From the NCBI RefSeq assembly GCF_000185385.1, contig NZ_GL622296.1:1049749-1102150 (forward strand): DNA of 52,402 nt. Reading direction: 5' to 3'. The notes under the pieces are model-generated. The model saw nothing but the letters and a program-made list of their open reading frames with translations, did no database searches and had not been told where the DNA came from. Shown here piece after piece: positions 52,210 to 52,402 of this stretch. The stretch is from Lachnoanaerobaculum saburreum DSM 3986 (GTDB taxonomy: Bacteria > Bacillota > Clostridia > Lachnospirales > Lachnospiraceae). The translations under genes were made by a program, and so were the position numbers. Positions within the stretch are counted from its first letter, which is position 1. Each line of letters begins with the position of its first letter.

Positions 52210-52402
52210 TTTTTAATTCCTTTCTCTTATCTGCCGTTACAAAGAAAAAATAGCCCGCTCTACTCTTCTACAAATTCCACGGCTTTTTATAGGGCAATAA
52301 TTCACATTTTTGCGATAGTTCCGAAAGTTCTAATTTTTTGCAACTCACTTATATATATATATTTATATACTCTTTTTTATTATTTATTTTTTATAATATA
52401 AA
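52210..52402. other. AT-rich end of window, no gene seen
   Basis: Contains one CCGTTACAAAG copy (52234) and, from about 52350, nearly pure A/T including a TATATATATATA run, compatible with a promoter region or DNA-unwinding element. Confidence 0.4.

Noticed and set aside
48600-52402. Integrase or att site for the right-hand element
   Set aside because: No recombinase motif is visible in any frame here, and only one junction lies in the window, so no repeat can be defined.

Overview
The window looks like a low-GC Firmicutes chromosome of the Lachnospiraceae type. Evidence: strong AGGAGG ribosome sites, TTG starts alongside ATG, AT-rich spacers, and core genes whose proteins read as clostridial (uvrA, recJ, glyA, apt, rplM-rpsI). 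An oral or gut Lachnospiraceae close to Lachnoanaerobaculum or Lachnoclostridium is my best guess; this is inference, since no rRNA is present.

Left part (1-31.9 kb): ordinary chromosome with a few old mobile scars. It opens with the 3' end of an IS200/IS605-type tnpB and its right-end RNA, then a lipoprotein, a signal-less GH19 lysin with cell-wall-binding repeats, and a fragment of a DDE transposase. Metabolic and transport genes follow: a TAXI-receptor/GltS fusion transporter with no canonical start codon, a galacto-/lacto-N-biose phosphorylase plus N-acetylhexosamine kinase pair, aroK, uvrA, a nitroreductase, dps with a structured leader, a GntP permease, a TPR/DUF4026-like pair, a YhcH-family protein, brnQ, a metallo-beta-lactamase-fold protein with an altered metal motif, a barnase/barstar pair leading into recJ, glyA, apt, a three-gene ABC importer whose ATPase carries a large insertion, and rplM-rpsI.

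Middle part (31.9-48.55 kb): a defence island. After a decayed ISAs1-like transposase come a winged-helix regulator and an AbiEii-like nucleotidyltransferase broken by two in-frame stops, then a macro-domain/VWA chimera remnant. Next is a full-order type 1 BREX operon: small HTH protein, brxA, brxB, brxC, pglX, [DUF3990-like ADP-ribosyltransferase-fold protein, small protein, DUF3791-like protein], pglZ, brxL. From brxC on the genes are visibly richer in GC than the host. A stretch of pglX over its presumed target-recognition region is AT-rich, so the operon itself is mosaic. brxL is cut after its AAA+ domain.

Right part (48.55-52.4 kb): an AT-rich phage- or plasmid-like element abuts the cut brxL. 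It has a lambda-like layout: an XRE repressor facing a minus-strand cluster of tiny overlapping genes (a HIRAN protein first, one member frameshifted), with consensus promoters and repeated ATAACC sites between them. It also holds a compact promoter-hairpin-terminator unit that I read as a small antisense RNA, iteron-like TTACGCA repeats in a gene-free stretch, and a recurring GTTACAA word. No integrase is visible, and the other half of brxL is not in the window.

The points most worth attention are the ADP-ribosyltransferase-like three-gene module inside the BREX operon, the swapped pglX specificity segment, the brxL truncation, the TAXI-GltS fusion and the candidate small RNA.
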